64,000 nt of DNA from Labilibaculum sp. K2S (GTDB lineage Bacteria; Bacteroidota; Bacteroidia; Bacteroidales; Marinifilaceae). The stretch is from NCBI RefSeq assembly GCF_030372765.1, contig NZ_JAUCMW010000001.1:468928-532927 (forward strand), in the 5' to 3' direction. The translations under genes and the position numbers were made by a program. How positions within the stretch are numbered: the first letter of the stretch is position 1; each line of letters begins with the position of its first letter. A model generated the notes under the pieces. That model made no database searches. It saw only the letters and a program-made list of their open reading frames with translations, and was not told the origin of the DNA. Below are positions 54,041 through 64,000 of the stretch, one piece after another.

Positions 54041-56494
54041 ATGAATTCAAATAATCTAAATAAAACTCCTGAGCGTGCGCCTCGTTCAGAAAGCAATTAC
54101 AGCAATACCCATTCTTCGGATTCTTATGCAGCGATGACCGAACGTATTCAGAATTTACGCAAAATTAGTGTCGACACAGCGCCTTCGCTTGATATCGAAA
54201 GAGCTTTGATCGAAACCGATTTTTACAAAGAAAACAATGGCAAATATTCCATTCCAATGATGCGGGCATTAACCTTCATGGAAATTTGTAAAAAGAAAAC
54301 AATTTATCTGGGTGAAGGTGAGTTGATCGTGGGGGAACGTGGGCCATCACCAAAATGCGTACCTACTTTTCCTGAGTTGACCTGCCATAGTGTTGACGAT
54401 TTAAATGTGTTGAATACCCGCGATTTGCAGCGTTATACCATATCGCAGGAAGATATTGATACTTATGCGCGCGAGGTAATTCCATACTGGGAAGGCCGAA
54501 CCATGCGCGAACGTATTTTCAACTATGTGCCTCAAGAGTGGAGTGCGGCTTACGAGGCTGGTTTGTTTACCGAATTTATGGAGCAACGGGCTCCCGGTCA
54601 CACGACCTTAGATGGCAAGATTTACCAAAAAGGGTTGCTTGATTTTAAAAAAGACATTCAGGCTCACATCGACCGTTTGGATTTTATGAATGATGAGGAG
54701 GCCACAGATAAGCTGGAAGAACTGAAAGCCATGGCAATTTCCTGCGATGCTGCGATTGTATTTGCAGAACGTCATGCGGATTTAGCAGAAGAACAGGCTA
54801 AAACAGAAAAAGATCCGCAAAGACTTGCCGAGCTGAAAAAGATTTCTGAAGTATGTCGTTGGGTACCGGCTCATGCACCCCGGAATTTTCACGAAGCCAT
54901 CCAAATGTATTGGTTCATGCATCTTGGAACCATCACCGAGCTGAATGGCTGGGATGCTATGAATCCCGGACATTTTGATCAGCATTTGGAACCTTTCTAC
55001 AATAAAGGAATTGAAAGCGGAGACTTATCCCGAGAGGAGGCAAAGGAATTATTGAGTTGTTTCTGGATTAAAGTAAACAATCATCCTGCACCACCCAAAG
55101 TGGGAATTACAGCACGCGAAAGCGGAACCTATAACGATTTTACAAACATCAATATTGGAGGAGTTCGCAGAGACGGTTCCGATGGTGTTAGTGAGGTTTC
55201 TTATCTGATACTGGAGATTATTGAAGACCTGCATATTTTACAGCCGGGAAGTTCCATTCATATTAGTACGCGTACTCCTGATCGGTTTTTAAAAGAGGGG
55301 TGTAAGGTGATTCGTCAGGGACACGGTTATCCTTCTGTTTTCAATTCCGATGTGTATGTCATGGAATTGCTTCGTCAAGGTAAGTCATTGGAAGATGCGC
55401 GCGAAGGTGGTTGCAGCGGTTGTATCGAAGTAGGAGCTTTTGGGAAAGAAGCCTATGTTTTAACTGGGTATCTGAATGTTCCGAAAGTTTTAGAGATAAC
55501 CTTAAATAACGGAATTAATCCCGTAACCGGTAAAATGGCTGGAATTCAAACTGGTGATCCCCGTAATTTTAAAAGCTTCGAAGAATTGTACGAAGCATTT
55601 TTGAAACAGCTGAATTTTGTGATTGATCAGAAAGTCAGGGTAAGTAATTATATCGACCGTATGTTTGCTAAATATGCACCGGCACCATTATTATCAGTCT
55701 TAATGGACGATTGCATTGCCAAAGGCCGCGATTATTACAATGCCGGACCACGATACAACACAAACTATATTCAATGTACTGGTTTAGGAACCATTACCGA
55801 TAGTTTGGCAACACTGAAAAAACATGTGTTTGAGTCGAAAGATTTTACAATGGATTCAATTTTGGGAGCTGTTGCTAAAAATTTCGATGGGGAAGAAATT
55901 CTACGTCAAACCATACTCAATAAAACACCCTTTTTTGGAAATGACGATGAATACGCTGATAGCATTGCAGTGCGTGTTTACAACGATTTGTTGGAAGCTA
56001 TTGACGGTAAGCCAAATACTAAAGGAGAAACTTATCATCTGAATATGCTGTCAACTACCTGTCATGTATATTTTGGCAAGGTAATGGGAGCAACTCCTAA
56101 CGGGCGGTTAGCCGGAAAGTCTATTTCGGATGGAACTTCACCTTCGCATGGCAGCGATGTTAACGGTCCTTCAGCAGTGATTCGTTCCCTGACAAAAATT
56201 GATCAGACCAAATCGGGAGGAACGTTATTGAATCAGCGTTTTCTTCCAAGTTTACTGAAAAGGGATGAAGACATTAATAAGCTGAGCAAGCTAATCCGAA
56301 GCTACTTTTCATTGGGAGGTCACCACATTCAATTTAATATTGTTGATTCAGCAACTTTGCTGGCCGCTCAGGCTTGTCCGGAAGATTACAAAGACCTGTT
56401 GGTACGTATGGCCGGTTACAGCGATTACTTCAACGATATGAATGCTGATCTGCAGCAGGAAGTGATCGATCGTACTGAAAATGAATCATTTTAA
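54041..56494 (+). CDS. hypD: Glycyl radical enzyme, trans-4-hydroxy-L-proline dehydratase type
   Basis: An 817-residue glycyl radical enzyme. The active-site residues I recall for C. difficile HypD line up with a constant offset of 27: F179, H187, D305, S361, D366, F367, C461 (thiyl cysteine, GCSGCIE), E463 and Y477; the glycyl radical residue is G792 in RMAGYSDYF. HypD removes water from trans-4-hydroxy-L-proline to give pyrroline-5-carboxylate, which is reduced to proline. No proC is adjacent, so reduction must be done by an unlinked enzyme. The 27-residue Ser/Asn-rich N-terminal extension is unusual. Oxygen-sensitive; expected cytosolic or in microanaerobic conditions. Activase follows after 10 bases. 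Confidence 0.86.
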   Translation: MNSNNLNKTPERAPRSESNYSNTHSSDSYAAMTERIQNLRKISVDTAPSLDIERALIETDFYKENNGKYSIPMMRALTFMEICKKKTIYLGEGELIVGERGPSPKCVPTFPELTCHSVDDLNVLNTRDLQRYTISQEDIDTYAREVIPYWEGRTMRERIFNYVPQEWSAAYEAGLFTEFMEQRAPGHTTLDGKIYQKGLLDFKKDIQAHIDRLDFMNDEEATDKLEELKAMAISCDAAIVFAERHADLAEEQAKTEKDPQRLAELKKISEVCRWVPAHAPRNFHEAIQMYWFMHLGTITELNGWDAMNPGHFDQHLEPFYNKGIESGDLSREEAKELLSCFWIKVNNHPAPPKVGITARESGTYNDFTNINIGGVRRDGSDGVSEVSYLILEIIEDLHILQPGSSIHISTRTPDRFLKEGCKVIRQGHGYPSVFNSDVYVMELLRQGKSLEDAREGGCSGCIEVGAFGKEAYVLTGYLNVPKVLEITLNNGINPVTGKMAGIQTGDPRNFKSFEELYEAFLKQLNFVIDQKVRVSNYIDRMFAKYAPAPLLSVLMDDCIAKGRDYYNAGPRYNTNYIQCTGLGTITDSLATLKKHVFESKDFTMDSILGAVAKNFDGEEILRQTILNKTPFFGNDDEYADSIAVRVYNDLLEAIDGKPNTKGETYHLNMLSTTCHVYFGKVMGATPNGRLAGKSISDGTSPSHGSDVNGPSAVIRSLTKIDQTKSGGTLLNQRFLPSLLKRDEDINKLSKLIRSYFSLGGHHIQFNIVDSATLLAAQACPEDYKDLLVRMAGYSDYFNDMNADLQQEVIDRTENESF

Positions 56495-56504
56495 CTTGTC
56501 TTGA

Positions 56505-57413
56505 ATGGGAAAAGGACTGATTTTTGATATTAAAAGATATGCTATTAACGATGGACCTGGTATTCGGGTAACTATTTTCTTTAAAGGTTGCCCTTTGTCC
56601 TGCGCTTGGTGTCATAATCCGGAAAGTATTTTGGATTATGCGCAGAAGATGTACACAGCTTCGAAATGCATCGGAGCTGTTAAATGTATAGAGGTTTGTC
56701 CGAATAATGCGCTGACTTTAACCAGAAATGGGATTGAAACAAATGTTGAATTGTGTAATCTTTGTGGAAAATGTGCTGAGGTTTGTCCAACAAAAGCTCT
56801 CGAAATGTCGGGGCGTGAATACAGCACCGCTGATCTGATGAAAATTATCGAAAGGGAAACCGTTTTCTTTGATCATTCCAAAGGTGGAGTGACTTTCTCA
56901 GGAGGAGAACCTTTGATGCATTCTCAGAAACTGTTGGAACTTCTCGATCTCTGTGGTAAAAAGGACATTCATCGGGTAGTGGATACTACATTATTTGCGA
57001 ATACGGATGTTGTTCTTGATGTGGCCAAGCGAACTGAATTATTTTTGGTTGATTTGAAAGCCTGGGATTCTGAAGTGCACCAAAAATATACCGGAGTTCC
57101 CAACGCGCAGATTCTTAAAAATATAAAGCTGTTGGCAGAAATAGGTAAGGATTTTATTATTCGTATACCCTTTATTGATGGAGTGAATGCTGACGAACAA
57201 ACGCTAAGAAATGAAGCAGCGTTTTTATCGTCTATCCTTTGGGAACGAAAAGAAGTGAACCTGTTGCTTTATCATGATATAGCAAAGGGAAAACATCAAA
57301 AGCTGGGGTCGGCTTACAAAGCAGAGGAATTGGCAACTCCCTCTGATGAAATGGTACAATTAGCTCAATCCATTTTCGCCGAAAAAGGCATAAGTGCCAC
57401 TGTTGGTGGCTAA
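56505..57413 (+). CDS. hypE: Glycyl radical enzyme activase (radical SAM)
   Basis: A 302-residue radical SAM activase that installs the glycyl radical on the enzyme upstream. The SAM cluster cysteines are C29, C33 and C36 in KGCPLSCAWCHNPES. A two-cluster ferredoxin insert lies at about residues 52-100 (CIGAVKCIEVCPNNAL and CNLCGKCAEVCPTKAL), and GGVTFSGGEPLMH follows at about 126-138. Ten bases after hypD and cotranscribed with it. A good terminator follows. Assignment as HypE depends on that of the partner. Confidence 0.93.
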   Translation: MGKGLIFDIKRYAINDGPGIRVTIFFKGCPLSCAWCHNPESILDYAQKMYTASKCIGAVKCIEVCPNNALTLTRNGIETNVELCNLCGKCAEVCPTKALEMSGREYSTADLMKIIERETVFFDHSKGGVTFSGGEPLMHSQKLLELLDLCGKKDIHRVVDTTLFANTDVVLDVAKRTELFLVDLKAWDSEVHQKYTGVPNAQILKNIKLLAEIGKDFIIRIPFIDGVNADEQTLRNEAAFLSSILWERKEVNLLLYHDIAKGKHQKLGSAYKAEELATPSDEMVQLAQSIFAEKGISATVGG

Positions 57414-57444
57414 TCGTAATTTACTAAAACATTCAATTAAACAG

Positions 57445-57472
57445 AAGATGCACATACGTGCATCTTTTTTTT
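57445..57472 (+). terminator. Rho-independent terminator
   Basis: AAGATGCAC (57445-57453) and GTGCATCTT (57458-57466) with a 4-base loop and an eight-T run; ends the hypD-hypE transcript. Confidence 0.92.
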
Positions 57473-57534
57473 ACATATGTATTGGTGTTATTATGTGTTA
57501 AATATGCAACTTTAGGTATACTAAATCCAAACAG

Positions 57535-57622
57535 ATGAAACGACCATGTAAAAAGTATTACACACAGGTTAATGAGTGTAATTTGGGAGTTCCATCTGAC
57601 AAAAACTTAAAATTATAAACAG
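57535..57622 (+). repeat. uORF/hairpin leader element, copy C
   Basis: 88-base unit before the GH97 gene. It encodes a complete 27-residue upstream peptide (MKRPCKKYYTQVNECNLGVP and on, TAA at 57616-57618) and ends CATCTG (57593-57598) ... CAGATG (57620-57625), which places the GH97 start codon in the 3' arm of the stem. The loop is identical to that of copy B, 28.7 kb away. Confidence 0.8.
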
Positions 57623-59560
57623 ATGAAAAAACTAATTATTGTATTGTGTTTATTTCTTGGAAGCTATAGCTTTCTTAGTGCACAATACAAACTAAAGTCA
57701 CCCAATGGAAAAATAATTGTAAGTGTTGATGTTTCCAATGGCATTCATTATTCCGTTTCGTTGAACGATCAGATGTTTGTTGAACGATCAGATATCGGTT
57801 TATCTTTTAGTGATATAGATTTATGCAAAAATGCAAAGCTGAAGAAATCTTCATTTACTAAGCAGGACAAGATAGAAATCCCTGTGGTTGCTTTAAAAGA
57901 AAGTAGTATCAGAAATAATTACAATCAGTTAAATCTGGAATTTAAAAACAAATTAAGCATTGAATTCCGCGCTTTTGATGATGGTGTGGCTTACCGCTAT
58001 GTTACAAACAGCAAGGGTGATGTTGAAGTAAATGAGACAGCGAAAATTGAATTTGCAGATAACTATAAAATGTGGGCTTCTCCATTGGATGGATATGCAA
58101 GCAGTTATGAACCGGATTATCAAAAAGTGAAAATAAATGATTTTTCACCTTCAAAAAATACATTTTTACCGCTGCTGATTGAACATTCAAAAGGATATAA
58201 AATGCTGATGACGGAAGCTGATGTTTCAGACTATCCTCATATGTTTCTAAAGAAAACAGGAACAAATACTCTTAGTGCGGTTTTCCCTCCATATCCTTTG
58301 GAAACAAAGCTTGTTGGTGATCGCCGAAGTGAAATAGTGAAAGGCGCGGATTACATAGCTAAAACAACAGGCAAGCGGAGCTTTCCCTGGCGTTTAATGG
58401 TGATTTCAGAAAAAGATGCACAGCTAATGGAATCAAATTTGGTCTATTTACTGGCTCCGGAGAATAAGCTTGAAAATACCGGTTGGATTAAACCCGGCAG
58501 AGTTGCCTGGGATTGGTGGAATGCTTCCAATTTGTACGGTGTTGATTTTGAGGCTGGTTTAAACACAGATACTTACAAGTATTTCATCGATTTTGCCGGT
58601 CGGAATGGTTTGGAATACGTTATTCTGGATGAAGGCTGGTCGGTATCGACTTCTGATATCTCAAAACCAAATCCAAAACTGGATCTTTTTGAGTTGATTC
58701 GTTACGGCAAAGAAAAAAATGTAAAATTAATTTTATGGGCTAGTTGGAGAGCTGTAGAAAATCAATTTTTTGTATTGGAAAAATACAAAGAGTGGGGGAT
58801 TGCAGGAATTAAGGTTGATTTTATGGATAGAGCCGATCAGTGGATGGTGAATTACTATGAAAAAGTGGCCAAAGAAGCTGCCCGCAATAATCTGCTTGTC
58901 GATTTTCATGGAGCCTTTAAGCCCAATGGATTGCATCGGGCGTATCCAAATGTAGTTTCTTACGAAGGTGTTCAGGGAAATGAACATTGTAAATGGTCTG
59001 CCAATGTTACTCCTGAGCACATGCTAACACTTCCGTTTACCAGAATGGTATGTGGCCCGATGGATTTTACTCCCGGGGCGATGCGTAATTTTAACTCCAC
59101 AGAATATAAATTCAACTTTTATCGTCCGGGAAGTCAGGGAACACGTTGCCATCAACTGGCACTTTTTATTGCCTACGAAAGCGGAATTCAGATGCTTGCC
59201 GACAGTCCTTCCAATTACGAAAGAGAACAGGAATCAACTGACTTTTTAGCCAGTGTACCTAATACATGGGATGAACTAAAAGTTTTGGAAGCAAAAGTTG
59301 GAGAATATCTTGTGATAGCCCGTCGAAAAGGAGACCAATGGTTTATTGGTGCAATGAATAATAATGAGACTGAAAGAGAATTCACCGTGGATTTATCATT
59401 TCTTTCTTCAGGTGCAAAAAAAGCAATTATCATGCAGGATGGTCTTAATGCAAATCGATTTGCAGAAGATTATCAAAGAATAGAAAAATCAGTAAGCAAT
59501 CAATCGAAACTGACTGTAAAAATGGTTAAGGGAGGCGGTTTTGTGGCCCGAATTAAATAA
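57623..59560 (+). CDS. Glycoside hydrolase family 97
   Basis: A 645-residue GH97 enzyme. Signal peptide at about residues 1-21 (FLGSYSFLSAQ). N-terminal beta-sandwich (about 22-275), TIM barrel (about 285-560) with GRVAWDWWNASN, YVILDEGWS and GIKVDFMDRADQ, and a C-terminal beta domain. D399 in KVDFMDR lies where the retaining GH97 group has its nucleophile (inverting SusB-type enzymes lack it), so an alpha-galactosidase-like retaining activity is more likely than SusB alpha-glucosidase activity; this is from memory of the family. Not linked to a SusC/D pair. The start codon is enclosed in the repeated hairpin element. Confidence 0.92.
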   Translation: MKKLIIVLCLFLGSYSFLSAQYKLKSPNGKIIVSVDVSNGIHYSVSLNDQMFVERSDIGLSFSDIDLCKNAKLKKSSFTKQDKIEIPVVALKESSIRNNYNQLNLEFKNKLSIEFRAFDDGVAYRYVTNSKGDVEVNETAKIEFADNYKMWASPLDGYASSYEPDYQKVKINDFSPSKNTFLPLLIEHSKGYKMLMTEADVSDYPHMFLKKTGTNTLSAVFPPYPLETKLVGDRRSEIVKGADYIAKTTGKRSFPWRLMVISEKDAQLMESNLVYLLAPENKLENTGWIKPGRVAWDWWNASNLYGVDFEAGLNTDTYKYFIDFAGRNGLEYVILDEGWSVSTSDISKPNPKLDLFELIRYGKEKNVKLILWASWRAVENQFFVLEKYKEWGIAGIKVDFMDRADQWMVNYYEKVAKEAARNNLLVDFHGAFKPNGLHRAYPNVVSYEGVQGNEHCKWSANVTPEHMLTLPFTRMVCGPMDFTPGAMRNFNSTEYKFNFYRPGSQGTRCHQLALFIAYESGIQMLADSPSNYEREQESTDFLASVPNTWDELKVLEAKVGEYLVIARRKGDQWFIGAMNNNETEREFTVDLSFLSSGAKKAIIMQDGLNANRFAEDYQRIEKSVSNQSKLTVKMVKGGGFVARIK

Positions 59561-59623
59561 TATTTCGATTGTAGAGTTAGTTTTTTTTTAATGAATGTAT
59601 TGATAGAGAATTAATTAATAAGC

Positions 59624-60994
59624 ATGACATATTCAAAATTTATGAAGATTTCAGGAATCATTTTGTTGGCTGTATTCTCAGCATCCTGTGCCAACAAGAG
59701 CAATATGGAATCGAAACAGACTGCTGTTGAAAAGGAATTATATCTGCCTGCAGAAATTTATTTTGTGCCGGATAGTAATGACTTCAGCTGCGATACCAGT
59801 AAATATTGTTACAAACGAATGGTACAATCAGCGAATATAGCCCTTTTCTGGGATAAGGAATTTGGCGATAATCCGATGACCAATGCTGATGAAACAAAGC
59901 GTTTTAATGCGAATGAAGCTCTTAAGGAATGTGAAAGATTTTACAACTACTATGTAAATGATCTCAAGATAGTGCAGAAAGGCAAATCATTGTCAGATAA
60001 ATACAAGTTACTCATGTTTGTATTCGGAGGTAAAGAGGGAACTGCATTTGGCGGTGGAGAAGAGGATAAAGTGGGTGTTTTATGGACTCCTGCAACAAGA
60101 ATTAACCGTGCACCGTATGGAGCATTAGCTCACGAAATGGGTCATAGTTTTCAATACATTTCCAGTGCTGACAGCGGAACGGGGCCTACAGGACCGATTA
60201 TTGAGATGTCTGCGCAGTACATGTTATGGCAGGTGTATCCGGAATGGATGACTTTTGAAAATTATCATTTGGTAGATTTTATGAAAGGAACACATTATGC
60301 ATTTCTCCATCCTGCAAACATGTATCATTCACCATATGTGTTGGAATATTGGTCGGATAAGCATGGAAAAGAGTTTTTTGGAAACTTGTGCCGTGCAACC
60401 AAAAACGGCGAAGATCCTGTTGCAACCTATCAACGGATGAACTCATTAACTCAGGATCAGTTTAATGATGAGATGTTTGATGCTTCACGAAAATTCATCA
60501 CTTGGGATCTAAAGCGAATTGAGAAAGTGGCAAAACAATATACCAATCAACATTATACCGTTTTGAATGACATAGGAAATGGATGGTATCAAATTGCAGC
60601 ATCAAATTGTCCTCAGAATTACGGATACAATGGAATCAAGTTGAACGTTCCTAAAATGGGAACAAAAGTTGTTCTGAATTTTAAAGGAATTGCAGGTGCC
60701 AAAGGTTATAATAAAGTTAAAATTGATAAAGCCGGTTGGCGGTACGGATTTCTGGCTTCGCTGAAAGATGGCAGTCGTGTTTACGGAGATGTATTTAAAT
60801 CTGCAGCTGATACCGTATCTTTTACAGTGCCCGAAAATACCGAATATTTGTGGTTGGTTGTAAGTGGTGCACCTACTGAACATTGGCCTGTTGTTTTTAA
60901 ATGGGGGGCATCGGATGATGATAGTAAGGAGGAGCAATGGCCCTACCAGATTAAATTATCGGGAGCCGAAATAGACAGTTCTCAGATAAAATAG
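59624..60994 (+). CDS. Lipoprotein metalloprotease-like, DUF6055 type
   Basis: A 456-residue lipoprotein. An internal ATG at 59642 would also give a lipoprotein signal (FSASCANK, lipidated Cys near residue 23 from the first start). The zinc-binding motif HEMGH at residues 170-174 (ALAHEMGHSFQYI) is followed by a conserved EMSAQYML. The N-terminal 320 residues resemble the DUF6055 family of secreted hydrolase-like proteins; the C-terminal part is beta-rich. Peptidase or glycan-related activity is suggested by the zinc motif only. It follows the GH97 gene by 63 bases in the same direction and ends at a clear terminator, so the two may be coexpressed for glycan or glycoprotein breakdown. Confidence 0.82.
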   Translation: MTYSKFMKISGIILLAVFSASCANKSNMESKQTAVEKELYLPAEIYFVPDSNDFSCDTSKYCYKRMVQSANIALFWDKEFGDNPMTNADETKRFNANEALKECERFYNYYVNDLKIVQKGKSLSDKYKLLMFVFGGKEGTAFGGGEEDKVGVLWTPATRINRAPYGALAHEMGHSFQYISSADSGTGPTGPIIEMSAQYMLWQVYPEWMTFENYHLVDFMKGTHYAFLHPANMYHSPYVLEYWSDKHGKEFFGNLCRATKNGEDPVATYQRMNSLTQDQFNDEMFDASRKFITWDLKRIEKVAKQYTNQHYTVLNDIGNGWYQIAASNCPQNYGYNGIKLNVPKMGTKVVLNFKGIAGAKGYNKVKIDKAGWRYGFLASLKDGSRVYGDVFKSAADTVSFTVPENTEYLWLVVSGAPTEHWPVVFKWGASDDDSKEEQWPYQIKLSGAEIDSSQIK

Positions 60995-61041
60995 GTGTAA
61001 TTGACAATTAGCAGAGAAATATTTTTCATAAGTTTAGTAGT

Positions 61042-61081
61042 AGGGAGGAGAACATTATTATATGTTTTGCCTCCCTTTTTT
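61042..61081 (+). terminator. Rho-independent terminator
   Basis: AGGGAGG (61042-61048) and CCTCCCT (61070-61076) with an inner AACAT/ATGTT pair, followed by T. Ends the GH97-DUF6055 transcript. Confidence 0.9.
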
Positions 61082-61182
61082 TGTTTAGATGACAGAGGAT
61101 CAGTCCTTAGTTTGGTTTTTAATGAATTTTTTAAGCTAAAATGAACGTAACAAAGCCTATGCGAAACGTTCATTGATTACTT

Positions 61183-61299
61183 ATGACTGCGAACCAGTCA
61201 TCTTCTTCTTCTGATGAGCAATCTATCGATAATTACCTGAAAATAAAATTCGCAGAAAGGAAAAAAAGTTGTAAGTTAGTCACTCCTAAAAGAGAATGA
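61183..61299 (+). CDS. Possible small protein upstream of perR-like gene
   Basis: A 38-residue frame (MTANQSSSSSDEQSIDNYLK and on) ending 28 bases before the regulator. It begins inside a hairpin and has no clear Shine-Dalgarno; the sequence is low in complexity. It could be translated as a leader or be chance. Confidence 0.25.
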   Translation: MTANQSSSSSDEQSIDNYLKIKFAERKKSCKLVTPKRE

Positions 61300-61304
61300 T
61301 TCTC
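61292..61304. promoter_or_regulatory. Fur/PerR-family palindrome
   Basis: GAGAAT-G-ATTCTC is a perfect 6-1-6 inverted repeat, 22 bases before the PerR-like start codon. The spacing and AATGATT core match Fur/PerR boxes. Likely autoregulation of the perR-katG operon. Confidence 0.7.
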
Positions 61305-61326
61305 ATCTAAATAGTAAAAATATAAA

Positions 61327-61743
61327 ATGAGTACAGAAGATATTAAAAATAAGCTGACAGAAAGAGGTTTGAAAGTAACCCCTCAAAGAATGGCAATTCT
61401 GGAAGCAATCTATAATCTAAAAAATCATCCGACTGCGGAGAATATCATTGATTATATAAAAAAAATGCATCCAAACATAGCCACAGGCACAGTTTATAAA
61501 GTTTTAGGTGCTTTGGTTGACAATCGATTGGTGAAGAAGGTAAAAACAGAAAATGACATCATGCGTTACGATGGAGTCATGAAAAGCCATCATCATTTGT
61601 ATTGCATGGAATCGGATGTGATAAAAGACTATGTTGATGAAGAACTGGATGAACTGCTTCAGAATTATTTTGCAAAAAAGAATCTTCCGGGTTTTAAAAT
61701 AGAAGATATAGTCCTTCAGGTAAAGGGAACATTCAATAAGTAA
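61327..61743 (+). CDS. perR: Fur family regulator, PerR-like
   Basis: A 138-residue Fur-family repressor. The winged-helix part (VTPQRMAILEAIYNLKNHPT, PNIATGTVYKVLGALVDNRL) is canonical. The C-terminal half has SHHHLYCMESD with the regulatory-site His residues, but none of the structural-zinc CxxC pairs seen in most Fur and PerR proteins; only one Cys is present. It lies 26 bases before katG, the usual position of a peroxide regulator, and an operator palindrome precedes it. PerR-type function (derepression of katG by metal-catalysed oxidation) is inferred. Confidence 0.88.
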   Translation: MSTEDIKNKLTERGLKVTPQRMAILEAIYNLKNHPTAENIIDYIKKMHPNIATGTVYKVLGALVDNRLVKKVKTENDIMRYDGVMKSHHHLYCMESDVIKDYVDEELDELLQNYFAKKNLPGFKIEDIVLQVKGTFNK

Positions 61744-61763
61744 TAAAATTTCACTTAAAATAA

Positions 61764-63977
<2,214 letters not shown>

Positions 63978-64000
63978 TTTTTTGCAGTCTTATAAAATTT

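Larger units (their letters stand above)
60995..61326. other. Intergenic region before perR-like gene, 332 bases
   Basis: Beyond the terminator it holds two tandem hairpins, ATGAACGT (61141-61148) with ACGTTCAT (61166-61173), and ATGACTG (61183-61189) with CAGTCAT (61195-61201), then a possible 38-residue ORF and the Fur-family palindrome. No known RNA was recognised. Confidence 0.5.

Noticed and set aside
54041-56494. Pyruvate formate-lyase, choline lyase or glycerol dehydratase
   Set aside because: Active-site positions fit the hydroxyproline dehydratase set; no microcompartment, CutC or PFL partner genes are present.

Overview
The window is AT-rich chromosomal DNA from a member of the Bacteroidota. 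The evidence is TonB-dependent receptor and lipoprotein architecture, TPR-membrane-LuxR regulators, GH2 and GH97 glycosidases, -7 promoter elements of the TAnnTTTG type, and few Shine-Dalgarno sequences. A facultative or anaerobic marine/sediment lineage such as the Marinilabiliales fits the gene set (glycyl radical enzyme, NifX/Mrp-type Fe-S ATPases, class I fumarase, together with KatG, a PerR-like regulator and a glutathione synthase fusion). That placement is inference from gene content only. I saw no rRNA, tRNA, CRISPR array, complete insertion sequence or prophage.

Layout. 1-4.9 kb: a DUF559 nuclease-like gene between two copies of a hairpin repeat, a GNAT acetyltransferase, a secreted protein and a TPR/HTH regulator. 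5.2-9.0 kb: a three-gene operon of secreted proteins of unknown function. 9.1-10.7 kb: an ECF sigma factor operon with two membrane proteins. 10.9-17.7 kb: GH2 beta-galactosidase, an MFS carrier and RecQ. 17.8-24.3 kb: DoxX, MarR, MATE pump, bifunctional glutathione synthase GshF and class I fumarase. 24.3-26.5 kb: ArfB and a stand-alone TrpB behind a long structured leader. 26.5-32.3 kb: an SDR, then a cluster of a DUF134 regulator, two NifX-like proteins, two DUF5320-type small proteins, an ARMT1/DUF89 protein, two ferredoxin-MinD ATPases and a thioesterase; an 18-bp palindrome overlaps its promoter. 32.4-36.7 kb: SulP and ThrE transporters and a YkgJ-type cysteine-cluster protein.

37.1-47.4 kb is the most unusual region: ten closely packed genes running from an outer-membrane lipoprotein and TonB receptor through a FecB/FecCD/ATPase importer to a single-domain ModE-like regulator. 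The importer genes are interleaved with two paralogous cytoplasmic substrate-binding-like proteins, a HypB/UreG-like GTPase and a soluble ABC ATPase. A ModE-type operator pattern (CGTTAT-N11-ATAACG) lies upstream of the first gene. The simplest reading is TonB-energised uptake of molybdate or tungstate followed by dedicated intracellular handling. Both substrate-binding-like proteins and the soluble ATPase begin with a similar small helical domain.

47.9-53.4 kb encodes a 1830-residue pseudokinase-AAA-GAF-histidine kinase-receiver hybrid. 54.0-57.4 kb encodes a glycyl radical enzyme whose active-site residues match trans-4-hydroxy-L-proline dehydratase (HypD), with its activase. 57.6-61.0 kb: GH97 glycosidase and a DUF6055-like metalloprotein. 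61.3-64.0 kb: a PerR-like regulator and KatG behind a Fur-family palindrome. A repeated leader element (two tandem copies at 28.7-28.9 kb, one at 57.5 kb) carries a small upstream ORF and a compensated hairpin that encloses the start codon of the next ORF.
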